A stretch of 64,000 nucleotides of DNA from CAZNXJ01 sp964577115 (GCA_964577115.1 CAZNXJ010000005.1:62001-126000), one strand, 5' to 3'; shown: positions 15,838-25,844, counted from the stretch's first letter. Notes: a model not told the origin generated them from the sequence alone. A program made the numbers and translations.

Positions 15838-17910
15838 TCACTCGGTCTTCGGCGAAGTCGCATCGTGTTCGGTGGTTGCCTTCACCAGCAACTGGACGAC
15901 GGATTTTGCGTCGGTGATTGGATGTAGGCCAAACCACCGCTGCGAACCGCTGCCGCGAGACGTCACGGACAGCTCGCACGGTTCGCCCGGCGCGAAATCG
16001 CCCTCGCTGAGCACCAGCACGAATAGGCCCGCCGAGTCCTCCTCGTTGCGCCACGTCGGCACATAGTACAAGCGGGCCGAACCGTCAGCGCTCTGCCAGG
16101 TTTCGGCGCGCGTGCTGATATCGAAATCGAGCCGCTCCCTCCCGTTCACGGCCAACGAAAATCCCTCGGTTGCGGGCTGCGATTTCCAGCCCAGTCCGCC
16201 GAGGAAAACGAACACCTGACGTGTTCCGACGTCCCCTGCCGGCGCGGTCTGCCAGCGCAGTGACTTACCAGCAACTTCCTGCCGCAGCGTATGCGACTTC
16301 CCGATTCGGCCGGAGTAATGATACCAGCGGTCTGTTGGGATATCGGGATCGAGCAATCGCGCAAAGCCTTCACGCGAACTCGAAACCAGCTGAGCGACAT
16401 CAGCCAGCACGGCGCGTTCGGATTCGTCACGTTCCTGTAGCCACGTGTGGAGCCGCTTCGAGAACAGCTCGCGGCCATCCGGCGGCGCAAACCAGGTCGG
16501 CATCGGCGTCGCCGGCCCTGCGAGGAACGTCTCACCGAGTTCCTCCTTCACAGCGGAGACGAGCACCTCCTCGACTTCCGGCGCAAAACGCGTGGGATGT
16601 CCATAGAAGATCATCGAAAAATCGGTTTCATAGCCCCCCTCGCCAAGCAGCCGGCGCGACGGAATGTAGCACGGAATGTCGTTGCTCCAGCCATTGATCC
16701 AAAGCCGCGTCCAGTCCAATTCCGACTTGAGCCGCACGGCGTAATCCACCGTGACCTCGCCGGCCAGGAACACGATGCCCAACTCGTCGCCGAAGCGCCA
16801 GGTGCTGATCGTGTAGGGAACGTGATCGGGTAGGGTCCCCGTTTCGTCCAGTAGTTTGAGCATATGCCGAGCATGCTCGGCTTCGAATCCTTGTCCGCGA
16901 CTCCGTTGTTCGAATTCCTCGCGCGTCGGTGGCTTGTCGAGCGGCAACTTGATTGCTCGCCGGCTAACGCGGAGCGGCTGTGTGATCGGCGAGAGCTTTT
17001 GTCCGACGAGCCGCTGCACCTCGTCGGCGATCTCCCGGCCGTGCGCTCGGGCAAATTGCTCGTTGCCGGTGGGCTGAGGCCCAACGTCGGCGCCGCAGCC
17101 GATGGTCGTCAGGGCAATCGTCTGCGGAAAAGCGGCCTCGATGTACTCGTTGCTGAAACCGGCCCAGTCACCACCAACCGTGTTGCGGTCGCCAAGCGTT
17201 GTACAGTGGCAGGCGTAGTTGACCCAAATGGCAATGATGCGATCGTCGGCATCGCGCGCGACGAGGATGGGGAGACTGTGATCCACCGGCCCCGTTTCCA
17301 TATGCCCGAAGCCGACCCAGCGTCCGCTCTCGAGAACGCGGCGATTTCCGCCAAAGGTGACTCGGCCCTGGCCCCAGGCAAGCGTGGCGGGCCGGCGGGC
17401 GTCAAGCGCCGCGCAGCCGACTTCAACGAGTCGTTCAACAAGCCAAGCGCTGTATCGTTCGGTTCGCTCCCACTGCGCATCGGTCGTTCGCCCCTGCCAG
17501 AGGAACGGGGCATAGCCGGGCAATGTCGGTGCATTGTGGGTATGCGTGGCAGCAACGACGAGGCGTTCGGCGGGCAGCCCGCGCGCTGCGAGCAGTTTGT
17601 CGGCGACTTGTTTTACAAGGGGTGCCGGGATGCCGCAGTTATCGACGGCAATCACGAGCGACGCTTCGCGATCGCCCAGCGCGAGCGCTCGCGCCCAGAT
17701 TTTCGTTTCCACCGCGACATGCTCTTCGGTACGGCTCCCGTAGCCCGCCAGCAGCGTCGGGTGTTGGGGCGTGACGTCGATCTTTGCCGCACCCACCAGG
17801 TATTGCTGTTCGGCGCCCTCAGCGAGTGGCAGGACGCCCGCTACCAGGGCTGCGCAGACGAGCGCACGTAGAACGTGAACGACAAAAACTTTCGCGCGAT
17901 ACACACACAC
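15838..17910 (-). CDS. Secreted neutral/alkaline ceramidase-like protein
   Basis: A 690-residue protein with an N-terminal signal peptide (hydrophobic stretch VVHVLRALVCAALVAGVLPL, cleavage near AEGA). The mature N-terminus YLVGAAKIDVTPQHPTLLAGY and the motif VVAATHTHNAP are hallmarks of the neutral/alkaline ceramidase family (PF04734). The latter supplies zinc-ligand histidines. Another conserved segment is NYACHCTTLGDRNTVGGDW. The region corresponding to the nucleophile loop reads GCGADVGPQ, differing from characterised ceramidases, so ceramide hydrolysis is not certain. Many planctomycete members may act on other N-acyl or amide bonds. The last 150 residues form an extra beta-rich domain. 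It is divergently oriented to the penicillin-acylase-like gene across a 280-base gap. Confidence 0.85.
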   Translation of the reverse strand: MCVYRAKVFVVHVLRALVCAALVAGVLPLAEGAEQQYLVGAAKIDVTPQHPTLLAGYGSRTEEHVAVETKIWARALALGDREASLVIAVDNCGIPAPLVKQVADKLLAARGLPAERLVVAATHTHNAPTLPGYAPFLWQGRTTDAQWERTERYSAWLVERLVEVGCAALDARRPATLAWGQGRVTFGGNRRVLESGRWVGFGHMETGPVDHSLPILVARDADDRIIAIWVNYACHCTTLGDRNTVGGDWAGFSNEYIEAAFPQTIALTTIGCGADVGPQPTGNEQFARAHGREIADEVQRLVGQKLSPITQPLRVSRRAIKLPLDKPPTREEFEQRSRGQGFEAEHARHMLKLLDETGTLPDHVPYTISTWRFGDELGIVFLAGEVTVDYAVRLKSELDWTRLWINGWSNDIPCYIPSRRLLGEGGYETDFSMIFYGHPTRFAPEVEEVLVSAVKEELGETFLAGPATPMPTWFAPPDGRELFSKRLHTWLQERDESERAVLADVAQLVSSSREGFARLLDPDIPTDRWYHYSGRIGKSHTLRQEVAGKSLRWQTAPAGDVGTRQVFVFLGGLGWKSQPATEGFSLAVNGRERLDFDISTRAETWQSADGSARLYYVPTWRNEEDSAGLFVLVLSEGDFAPGEPCELSVTSRGSGSQRWFGLHPITDAKSVVQLLVKATTEHDATSPKTE

Positions 17911-18190
17911 CTCCGGTCGAACTCATCTCAAACTAACGGGCCAATACGTCAGCCGCGTGCGGTGAAGCCGAGAATCCATAGGCGCCGCGTCATTCTGGCG
18001 GCAATCGCCCCTAACACATTAGTGCGCCACGCGACGCGCCACCAGTTGCCAGGCAGCGCCGATTTGTCTTTCAGAGCGATCCTCCGCGCCCTACAATCCG
18101 GTCCAAGCCAAGCTTGCTTGCCGTGACCGAGAAGCGTCTCGGCCCCACAATCCGCCACCTGACGTCCCCCGCGATTGCCGAAAGGTTTGC

Positions 18191-20605
18191 ATGTCCATCA
18201 ACTCCGCGGAACTACTTCGACAGCTCGGCGCGGGAGCCTCGATCGCGTCGCTTTGTGAACAGTATGGAATGTCGCGCGACGATTTCGATCGCTGGTGGAA
18301 ACGGGAAGCAGCCGCGCGAGCGCCGCAGTACAGCGGCGAGAGCAGCACGTCCGTTTCCGCGGCGGTATCCATCGAGCGTGATAGCTGGGGCATTCCGCAT
18401 ATCTTCGCGTCGTCGAACAAGGACCTCTGGTTCGGGTTTGGCTTTGCAATGGCCCAGGACCGGCTATTTCAGATGGACTATCTCCGCCGGAAAGGTTGGG
18501 GGCGGCTCGCCGAAGTGCTCGGCCCCGACGGTGTGCCTCTGGACATCATTGCGCGTACCGTCGGTCTGAATCGCATCGCGCGCGAAGAAATGACACGTTT
18601 ACCCGCTCAAACGCGCGAGCTGCTGGATGCTTTTTCCGCGGGAGTCAATGCGTGGATCGAGTCGGCCGGGGAACGGCTGCCGATTGAGTTCGCGCTGCTC
18701 GATTACCGTCCCGAGCCATGGTCGGCGGAGGATTGCGTTGTCATCGAGAACGAATTCCGCTGGTACCTGACCGGCCGGCTACCAGTCATCGTCATGCCGG
18801 AACTCGCGAAACGTACGCTCGGCGACGGACCACTGTGGCGCGAGTTTTTGCTGGGAGAGGCGGATGAGGAAACGATCGTTCCGCCTGAGGCATATCGCGG
18901 ACGATCGATGAACGGAACACCGCGGCCCGTCGGGGCAGGGGAGACCAGCGGCGGCGCCGAACCAACCGGTAGCAACAACTGGGTCGTCTCCGGCCAACAT
19001 ACGCAATCCGGCAAGCCGATGGTGGCGAGCGATCCACACATTGCTATCGAAGCCATTTCGTGCTGGTACGAAGTGCATCTTTCCGGCGGAGACTTCCAGG
19101 TGATGGGCATGGCCTACGTCGGCATGCCCGCCGTGCTCGCTGGCCGCAACGAGCGTGTGGCCTGGGGCATCACGAACAACATCTGTTCACTCCGCGATCT
19201 CTACCAGGAGAAAACCGATCCCGAGCATCCAAACTGTTTCCTGTTCGACGGGACCTGGGAGCCCGCGCGCGAAATCACGGAAACGATTACGGTCAAAGAT
19301 CGAGAGCCGGTAACGCGTACGATTCGCTTCTCGCGCAACGGCCCGATCGTCGATGAAATTCTTCCCGACGCTGCAAAAGACACCGGTCCCGTGGCGCTGC
19401 GCTGGCTGGGAGCCGAACAAGGCGGCTGGCTGACCGCTTTGCTCGGCATGAACCAGGCCGACTCGGTCGACAACTTTCGCCAAGCGCTCGAACCCTGGTA
19501 TGTGCCGACCTTCAATCTCGTCGTGGCCGACCTCGATGGCCACATTGCCGTGCAGTGCGCCGGCCGGATCCCCCAACGGCGCGTCGCCGAACGGGGCTAC
19601 CGACCTGGCTGGGATCCGGAGCATCAATGGACTGGGCTGCTGCCATTTGAAGAACTCCCGGGAGCGATCGATCCGCCACGCGGCTGGCTCGCATCGGCCA
19701 ACAACCGGCTCGTCGGCAACGACTATCCCTATCCGGTATTCGGAACGTGGTCGAGCGGCTATCGGGCACTTCGCATTCGCCAGCTACTCGAAGAAGCCAC
19801 CCGGCCAAGCCGCGAGGGCGGGGAAGGCGTTATCGATCAGGAACAATTTCGAACGATTCAGTACGACACGCTCTCGCTGCGCGCGGTGAATTGTCTTGAG
19901 CCCTTGATGGCAGCGATTCGCGCCTCGGGTCATCCGCAAGCCGAGGAGTTGCTCCGATCGCTCGAAGGCTGGGACGGGCACATCACGGCGGACCGCGTCG
20001 CTCCGACGCTGCTGAACGTTTTCTTCGCGTTTTGGACGCTGGAGGTTGTTGGCGAGCGATTCTCGGGAGCTATCGGGGAACTGCTTGCTAAACAGGCCGA
20101 AGGAATGGCTAGCCGCCTGCTTGCCGCCGATTCGATCGGCTGGTTCGCTCCGGGGCGGCGCGAAGCAGCCTTGCAGCGCGCTGTCACGCAGACCGTGAAC
20201 TATTTGACCGAGCGACTCGGTCCGGAAGTCGCGTCGTGGACCTGGGGCCGTATCCATCAATTGCCGATGCGCCACTTCCTCTCAGGCCGCGGCGACCTCG
20301 GTGTGCTGCTCGACCAGCACGGCGGTCCCGTCGACGGAGATATGGTCACAGTGTGCAACACCGGCAGCGGGCCTGATTTCTCGGCGCTCACCGGGGCAGG
20401 TTACCGCATGATCGTGGATCTCGCGGCGAGCGGGCTTTGGGCGCTGGATGGCCAGAGCCAATCGGGACACCCTGGTTCTGTGCATTATCACAATCAGCTC
20501 GAGAGCTGGCGCAACGGACAATACCACTTCCTGTCCATGGAACGCTCGCACATCTCGGCCAGCGCTACTGAGCGCTTCGTCCTCCGCCCAAGCAGCTCGG
20601 CGTAG
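18191..20605 (+). CDS. Penicillin acylase family Ntn-hydrolase with N-terminal HTH-like segment
   Basis: An 804-residue member of the penicillin/cephalosporin/acyl-homoserine-lactone acylase family. Family motifs are VSIERDSWGIPHIFA (59-73), FGFGFAMAQDRLFQMDYLRR (81-100) and the autocatalytic cleavage site before Ser261 in TGSNNWVVSG, where Ser becomes the N-terminal nucleophile of the beta chain. The alpha chain and spacer (60-260), nucleophile and C-terminal beta chain are all intact. The N-terminus is unusual: there is no signal peptide, and residues 6-40 resemble a helix-turn-helix of the transposase/Trp-repressor kind (ASIASLCEQYGMSRDDFDRW). Most family members are exported, so this one may be cytoplasmic. 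Substrate is unknown; N-acyl amides, including acyl-homoserine lactones or beta-lactams, are family possibilities. Confidence 0.88.
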   Translation: MSINSAELLRQLGAGASIASLCEQYGMSRDDFDRWWKREAAARAPQYSGESSTSVSAAVSIERDSWGIPHIFASSNKDLWFGFGFAMAQDRLFQMDYLRRKGWGRLAEVLGPDGVPLDIIARTVGLNRIAREEMTRLPAQTRELLDAFSAGVNAWIESAGERLPIEFALLDYRPEPWSAEDCVVIENEFRWYLTGRLPVIVMPELAKRTLGDGPLWREFLLGEADEETIVPPEAYRGRSMNGTPRPVGAGETSGGAEPTGSNNWVVSGQHTQSGKPMVASDPHIAIEAISCWYEVHLSGGDFQVMGMAYVGMPAVLAGRNERVAWGITNNICSLRDLYQEKTDPEHPNCFLFDGTWEPAREITETITVKDREPVTRTIRFSRNGPIVDEILPDAAKDTGPVALRWLGAEQGGWLTALLGMNQADSVDNFRQALEPWYVPTFNLVVADLDGHIAVQCAGRIPQRRVAERGYRPGWDPEHQWTGLLPFEELPGAIDPPRGWLASANNRLVGNDYPYPVFGTWSSGYRALRIRQLLEEATRPSREGGEGVIDQEQFRTIQYDTLSLRAVNCLEPLMAAIRASGHPQAEELLRSLEGWDGHITADRVAPTLLNVFFAFWTLEVVGERFSGAIGELLAKQAEGMASRLLAADSIGWFAPGRREAALQRAVTQTVNYLTERLGPEVASWTWGRIHQLPMRHFLSGRGDLGVLLDQHGGPVDGDMVTVCNTGSGPDFSALTGAGYRMIVDLAASGLWALDGQSQSGHPGSVHYHNQLESWRNGQYHFLSMERSHISASATERFVLRPSSSA

Positions 20606-20645
20606 CGAATGTCGCGTTCCGAACCATCGCCACTCGGCGCACGCC

Positions 20646-23600
20646 TTACGACGACAGTTCGCGCATCACGTGGTCAACTTGCCGAGCCCACGGGGACGTG
20701 TCGGATGCTTCCGAAGCCAATAGCCCGCGGGGCGAGGTTGACACGGGACGGTTGTTGTCCGCCGCGCCGGCGCTGGCCACATCCGAGTCGTTCGCCGAAT
20801 TAGCCGGTTGCCGGGTTTCGTCCATCGGCACGCTCGCACTCAGTGCCGTTTTCGGAGAAGACTCGTTGTCGCGATTAATGAGCGGAATGAAGACTGGAGC
20901 GAGCGCGTCGTACTCGACGTCAGCCGATTGAGGCATGAGCACTGCTTTGTAGGCAATGTCACCGTCGGCAAGGTCATCGTCTCTTCCGAGCACCACAAAA
21001 TACTGCGGCGTACTCCAGTTGAATGGAGAAAACCGTAGGCTCTGCTTATTGACGATACCTTCCGTCGCATCCGTCGTCTGAAGCCGGATCAGCACTTCGG
21101 CCAGCGGCGGTGCCGTAAGCTTCACCTCAAAGCGTACCCTCTCTCCGCTCTCACTGGTCTCATAGCCCGAAAGCGCACTTACTGTTATCCCGATTCCTTC
21201 CTCGTCATTGTCGATATTGGTGAGTGGAATCGTAGTCGCGGTGAGCGCCGCGTACTCGGGGTCGGCCGTGATCGGTTTCCGTAGCCTTACGGAATAGCCG
21301 ACATCGCCGTCCATCTCACGATCGTCGACACCACGAACCACGAAGTACTGCGGCACATTCCAGTTCGCGGGCGTGAAAATGAGGCTCGCTTTGTTCACCA
21401 CACCTTCGCTGGTGTCCAAGCTAACCAGCGGAATGATGACCTCGTGCGTTGGAGCCGCGTCAAGTGTTAGGGCAAACTTTACCTTGTCCCCGCTCTCGCT
21501 TGTCTCATAGCCATCCAGCGCCGTCACGGTGTAGCCAATCTCGTTGACGTCGTCATCGAGGTTCTTGAGCGCGATTGTTTTGGAGGCCAGCGCCGCGTAT
21601 TCGGCATCCTCTGTCACTGGACTCAGCAGTTCGACGTAATAGTCGATATCGCCGTCGATCTGGCGATCGTCCACGCCGCGGACCACGAAGTGCTTGGGTT
21701 CTTTCCAGTTATCTGGAGTGAACGTGATGCTCGCCTTGTTCACCACGCCTTCGCTCGTATCCGAACTACGAAGTGGAATGGTGACATTGTGCGTCGGAGC
21801 GACGTCGAGCGCTACGGCGAACTTCACCTTGTCGCCAGCTTCGGTCGTCTCGTAGCCCCACAGCGGCGTGATCGTATAGCCAACTTCCTTGACGTCGTCA
21901 TCGAGATTCTTGAGCGCGATTTTTTTGGGGTCCAGTGCGGCGTACTCGGCATCCTCGGTCACAGGACTCAAAAGCTCGACGTAATAGTCGACATCGCCGT
22001 CGATCTGACGATCGTCCACGCCGCGCACCACGAAGTGCTTGGGCTCTTTCCAGTTATCTGGAGTAAACGTGATGCTCGCCTTGTTCACCGCGCCTTCGCT
22101 CGTATCCGAACTACGAAGTGGAATGGTGACATTGTGCGTCGGAGCAACGTCGAGCACTACGGCGAACTTCACCTTGTCGCCAGCTTCGGTCGTCTCGTAA
22201 CCCCACAGTGGCGTGATCGTGTAGCCAATTTCCTTGACGTCGTCATCGAGGTTCTTGAGCGGGATTGTCTGCGCATCCAGCACTGCATACTCGGCATCCT
22301 CGGTCACAGGGCTCTGCAGTTCGACGTAGTACTCCACGTCACCGTCCAACTGGCGGTCGTCCACGCCGCGTACCACGAAGTACTGCGGCTCATTCCAGTT
22401 CTCGCGAGTGAACGTGAGGCTCTTCTTATTCACCAGGCCTTCGCTGGTATCGGAGCTGCGAAGCGGAATGGTGACATCGTGCGTCGGAGCCACATCAAGC
22501 ACCACGGCGAACTTCACCTTGTCGCCGGCTTCGGTCGTCTCGTAGCCCCACAGCGGCGTGATTGTGTAGCCAATTCCCTTGACGTCATCATCAAGGTTCT
22601 TGAGCGTAATGGTCTGCGCATCCAGGGCTGCGTACTCGGCATCCTCGGTCACAGGGCTCAGCAGTTCGACGTAGTACTCCACATCGCCGTCCAGCTGACG
22701 ATCGTCCACGCCGGTGACAACGAAGTACTGCGGCTCATTCCAATTCTCGGGAGTGAACGTGAGGCTCTTCTTATTCACCAGGCCTTCGCTGGTATCGGAG
22801 CTGCGAAGCGGAATGGTGACATCGTGCGTGGGAGCCACATCAAGCACCACGGCGAACTTCACCTTGTCGCCGGCTTCGGTTGTCTCGTAACCCCACAGCG
22901 GCGTGATCGTGTAGCCAATTCCCTTGACGTCGTCATCGAGGTTCTTGAGCGTGATAGTCTTCGCGCCCAGTGCCGCGTACTCGGCATCCTCGGTCACAGG
23001 ACTCAGCAGTTCGACGTAGTACTCCACATCGCCGTCCAGCTGACGATCGTCAACGCCGGTGACAACGAAGTACTGCGGCTCATTCCAGTTCTCGGGTGTG
23101 AACGTGAGGCTCTTCTTATTCACCAGGCCTTCGCTGGTATCGGAGCTATGAAGCGGAATGGTGACATCATGCGTGGGAGCCACATCAAGCACCACGGCGA
23201 ACTTCACTTTGTCGCCGGCTTCGGTTGTCTCGTAACCCCACAGCGGCGTAATCGTGTAGCCGATTTCCTTGACGTCGTCATCGAGGTTCTTGAGCGTGAT
23301 AGTCTTCGAGCCCAGTGCCGCGTACTCGGCATCCTCGGTCACAGGACTCAGCAGTTCGACGTAGTACTCCACATCGCCGTCCAGCTGACGATCGTCAACG
23401 CCACGGACGACGAAATTCTGCGGCACATTCCAGTTCTCGGGTGTGAATGTGAGGCTCTCCTTATTTACAACGCCTTCGCTGATGTCGGAGCTGCGAAGCG
23501 GAATCGTGACGTCGTGTGTGGGAGCCGAATCGAGCACCACGGAAAACTTCACCGTGTCACCGGCTTCGGTCGTTTCGTATCCCCCGAGCGGCGTGACGGA

Positions 23601-25304
23601 AATCCCAGCGAGACGTTCCACATCGTCGTTTCGCACGATGCCTATCGCGGTGGCTGTCTCGATTTCCGCGCCCACCGGATTTGACAGCACAACGGTAAAG
23701 GTTTCATCCCCCTCGACCGTCGTATCGCCGCGAACGTGAATGGTGATCGTTTTCTGCGTCACACCGGCCGCAAAGCTTACCGTGCCGCTCGGCAACACTC
23801 CGCCCGCAAAATCAGCCGCGTTGGTCTGGCTATCGTCGCTCAGCGCCCATTTGACGGACGCCGCGGTAGAAGCCGAGCCGGTGCGCGTAACGGTAAACGT
23901 GAAAGGCTTGGTGCCACTGTCCCCTTCGACCTGATCCGCGTTGGCGGCCGAGATACTCAACTGGTCGGGCGGCTCCGCTTCCGGCGTGGCACCTTCGCCG
24001 GTGATCCAGTAAGAGCCGATGCTGGCGTAGTCCGAGTAGCCACTGATCGGATCCCCGCGCCCCACACCGCTGATATGTAGAAAGTACTGCCCCGCTGGAA
24101 GTGTCAGATCAAAGCTGGCCGACAGCAGATTCGTGGGGTTGGACGACGCAATTAGCGAGGACGTCGCGTCATACAGTTCCGCATAGATGTCGAGATTTGG
24201 TCCTCGTGGGGCAGGATTGATCGTAAGACTCAGGTCGCCTGCGCCGACGGTGAACGTAAATACATCCACGTCACTGCTTCGCTCGATAATACCCCATGAG
24301 GAGAAGCTACTGACGGCGCCAAGATCCGTAGCGGTTTGCGCCGTATTGCCGTGATCGTCCTGGCGGTACCCGAATCCATTCTTAGTGACGATGACCTTGA
24401 GATCGTCTTCCGGATTCGTCGCGCCGCTGTATTCGCCGCGGCTCCATTGCGTCAGCTCGCGATAATAGCCAACGCCCATGATCGGAGCCCAACCGGTCTC
24501 GCCGCTGCCGTGGCCTTGGTAGTAAGCCGCTGAGGGACCGCCGTCGTGGCTGAGCCCCAGCGTGTGGCCAACCTCATGCGATATGGCTTCGGCCGTGTAT
24601 TTTTCGTTCCCGTTACCTAGCTGATTTTCGAAAACAAACACCGGCGTATCGCTGTCCCAACTGAATGAATTGACATACGCGATGCCGCCGGCTGACATCT
24701 TCAGCCAGTCGTTGCTGCCCCCGCCAATCACGACGCGGATACCCCAGCGCGTATCGTTGGCGTCCGTGCGGATCAGATCGTCCAGGTCGGGCTCTTCCGT
24801 CGTGACGTTCACATCGAAGGGCAGGAAGTCCTCGGCCACGCGCTGCCACATGCGCTGGATATTGAGCAGCTCGGCGTCGGTGAAAACATTGGGGTTGCCG
24901 TTCGTGTCGTACGCCGGCGTGACAATATCGGCCCCGCCGTTGTAGCTGCTATTCCACCGAGTGCCCGACGTGCGATGGCCGTCGAAGTCCAAATAGATCG
25001 TATGCGCCGCCCCCGGATTACTGTGCAGCTTGAAGGTCTGGCTGAGGTCGAGCGGGGTTCCGTAGTCGCCGATATCGGACGCTTCCGCCGTTTCCGTGCT
25101 CAGCGTCGCATCCGGCAATTCGGTCAGCGCATGGTAGTAGAACCCGGCCAAATCGCGGGGGGCATGACCGTCAGGATGGTTCGGTGTAGCGCTGAGCAGC
25201 CGGCGTTCCTCGAGCGTCTCGAACCGGCCAAGCACCCTACTTCGTCGAAACCAGCGCCGGCGTCTTCGCTCGGCGCGCCCGGGCGGGTTGTGCCGCCTCG
25301 TCAT
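20646..25304 (-). CDS. Giant secreted metalloprotease/Calx-beta-like repeat protein with LEPR-XLL-type motif
   Basis: A 1552-residue exported protein. It begins with a very basic stretch and FETLEERRLLSA (residues 28-39), the planctomycete LEPR-XLL-type export motif. Residues about 75-300 form a zinc metalloprotease-like domain with HEVGHTLGLSH (about 243-253), the metzincin pattern HExGHxxGLxH, and a downstream IMGVGYY that may be the Met-turn. Next come a pre-peptidase-like beta domain (about 310-430), a Calx-beta domain (about 450-560) and eight tandem 115-residue repeats. The Ser/Asn/Ala-rich tail shows no membrane anchor or dockerin. I chose the ATG at 25304 because GAGGA lies 8 bases upstream; ATGs at 25319 and 25370 lack ribosome sites. 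It is probably a cell-surface or matrix protease or adhesin. Repeats may bind Ca2+ (many Asp residues in GVDDRQLDGDVEY). Confidence 0.88.
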   Translation of the reverse strand: MTRRHNPPGRAERRRRRWFRRSRVLGRFETLEERRLLSATPNHPDGHAPRDLAGFYYHALTELPDATLSTETAEASDIGDYGTPLDLSQTFKLHSNPGAAHTIYLDFDGHRTSGTRWNSSYNGGADIVTPAYDTNGNPNVFTDAELLNIQRMWQRVAEDFLPFDVNVTTEEPDLDDLIRTDANDTRWGIRVVIGGGSNDWLKMSAGGIAYVNSFSWDSDTPVFVFENQLGNGNEKYTAEAISHEVGHTLGLSHDGGPSAAYYQGHGSGETGWAPIMGVGYYRELTQWSRGEYSGATNPEDDLKVIVTKNGFGYRQDDHGNTAQTATDLGAVSSFSSWGIIERSSDVDVFTFTVGAGDLSLTINPAPRGPNLDIYAELYDATSSLIASSNPTNLLSASFDLTLPAGQYFLHISGVGRGDPISGYSDYASIGSYWITGEGATPEAEPPDQLSISAANADQVEGDSGTKPFTFTVTRTGSASTAASVKWALSDDSQTNAADFAGGVLPSGTVSFAAGVTQKTITIHVRGDTTVEGDETFTVVLSNPVGAEIETATAIGIVRNDDVERLAGISVTPLGGYETTEAGDTVKFSVVLDSAPTHDVTIPLRSSDISEGVVNKESLTFTPENWNVPQNFVVRGVDDRQLDGDVEYYVELLSPVTEDAEYAALGSKTITLKNLDDDVKEIGYTITPLWGYETTEAGDKVKFAVVLDVAPTHDVTIPLHSSDTSEGLVNKKSLTFTPENWNEPQYFVVTGVDDRQLDGDVEYYVELLSPVTEDAEYAALGAKTITLKNLDDDVKGIGYTITPLWGYETTEAGDKVKFAVVLDVAPTHDVTIPLRSSDTSEGLVNKKSLTFTPENWNEPQYFVVTGVDDRQLDGDVEYYVELLSPVTEDAEYAALDAQTITLKNLDDDVKGIGYTITPLWGYETTEAGDKVKFAVVLDVAPTHDVTIPLRSSDTSEGLVNKKSLTFTRENWNEPQYFVVRGVDDRQLDGDVEYYVELQSPVTEDAEYAVLDAQTIPLKNLDDDVKEIGYTITPLWGYETTEAGDKVKFAVVLDVAPTHNVTIPLRSSDTSEGAVNKASITFTPDNWKEPKHFVVRGVDDRQIDGDVDYYVELLSPVTEDAEYAALDPKKIALKNLDDDVKEVGYTITPLWGYETTEAGDKVKFAVALDVAPTHNVTIPLRSSDTSEGVVNKASITFTPDNWKEPKHFVVRGVDDRQIDGDIDYYVELLSPVTEDAEYAALASKTIALKNLDDDVNEIGYTVTALDGYETSESGDKVKFALTLDAAPTHEVIIPLVSLDTSEGVVNKASLIFTPANWNVPQYFVVRGVDDREMDGDVGYSVRLRKPITADPEYAALTATTIPLTNIDNDEEGIGITVSALSGYETSESGERVRFEVKLTAPPLAEVLIRLQTTDATEGIVNKQSLRFSPFNWSTPQYFVVLGRDDDLADGDIAYKAVLMPQSADVEYDALAPVFIPLINRDNESSPKTALSASVPMDETRQPANSANDSDVASAGAADNNRPVSTSPRGLLASEASDTSPWARQVDHVMRELSS
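20862..23621 (-). repeat. Eight tandem 345-bp repeats inside the giant secreted protein
   Basis: The same codon block recurs with exact 345-base spacing. Equivalent positions are 21151, 21496, 21841, 22186, 22531, 22876, 23221 and 23566 (the stretch encoding TTEAGD or TSESGE). Each unit encodes 115 residues containing GYETTEAGDKVKF, THDVTIPLRSSDTSEG, TPENWNEPQYFVV and GVDDRQLDGDVEYYVEL. No unit has an indel. Central units (about 22190-23560) are almost identical in DNA, while the outer units, especially the lowest-coordinate one, are more divergent. The pattern fits recent internal amplification. Outer limits are approximate. Confidence 0.93.
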
Positions 25305-25706
25305 GCGAATCGTCCTCATGGTGTATGGGCACAATAAGGACTGGCATTTCAAGCTGCGGGCAGAGTCCATTCGCGAACGAATTGCCCTGCGAGCAAGCGG
25401 TCGCGCAGCGCGACCCTCAGCATCGACGCGTGCAACGCCAACTCAGTCCCTCAACACCGGCATACGTCGGATGCTTTTACCACTACCGCGTCGAGTACCA
25501 CTGTCCTTCGGCAACCTGGCGATCCACGGCACGATGGCCGGGGACCCATGGCTTTGCGTCCCGACCTCACGATCGGTTTGCCTTTTTCGGGAAAGCTCGG
25601 GCAGAGTTTTCACGAAGAAGAAGGGACATTGAAACAACTAGCCCATAACCACCCAAAGTCAAACGGGCTGGGCCAGCGGATGTGCGGTTGTAGGGCGAGG
25701 AACAAC

Positions 25707-25781
25707 GACCACAAATCAACACAGCGGCTCACGAATAAGAACCTGTGCCCCATCCGTGCCTATCCGTGCTGGTCCGCGGTT
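25707..25781. repeat. GGAT-type palindromic intergenic repeat, copy B
   Basis: The arm at 25751-25781 (starting CATCCGTGCCTATCCGTG) is the reverse complement of the consensus seen at 12502-12532. The opposite arm (25707-25737) is degraded and matches at about 17 of 31 positions. The loop is again 13 bases. It sits in the 590-base divergent gap between the giant secreted protein and DUF1501; the rest of that gap (25305-25706) holds no supported gene. Confidence 0.65.
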
Positions 25782-25835
25782 TCCTCCGGCACTTCTCCTG
25801 GTGCACAATGGGAATGCACTCTGCCGATAAGAATC

Positions 25836-25844
25836 TGGTACAAT
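25836..25844 (+). promoter_or_regulatory. Extended -10 promoter before DUF1501 and the GT39-type gene
   Basis: TGGTACAAT matches the extended -10 pattern (TGnTATAAT) with one change. TGCACT (25815-25820) is a weak -35 candidate 18 bases away. The DUF1501 start is about 50 bases downstream. Confidence 0.5.

Noticed and set aside
21690..23684. A 664-codon open frame on the plus strand, antisense to the repeats of the giant secreted protein.
   Set aside because: It is kept open by the repeat structure on the other strand; its translation is a periodic copy of the repeats in the wrong frame, with no family features and no ribosome site.
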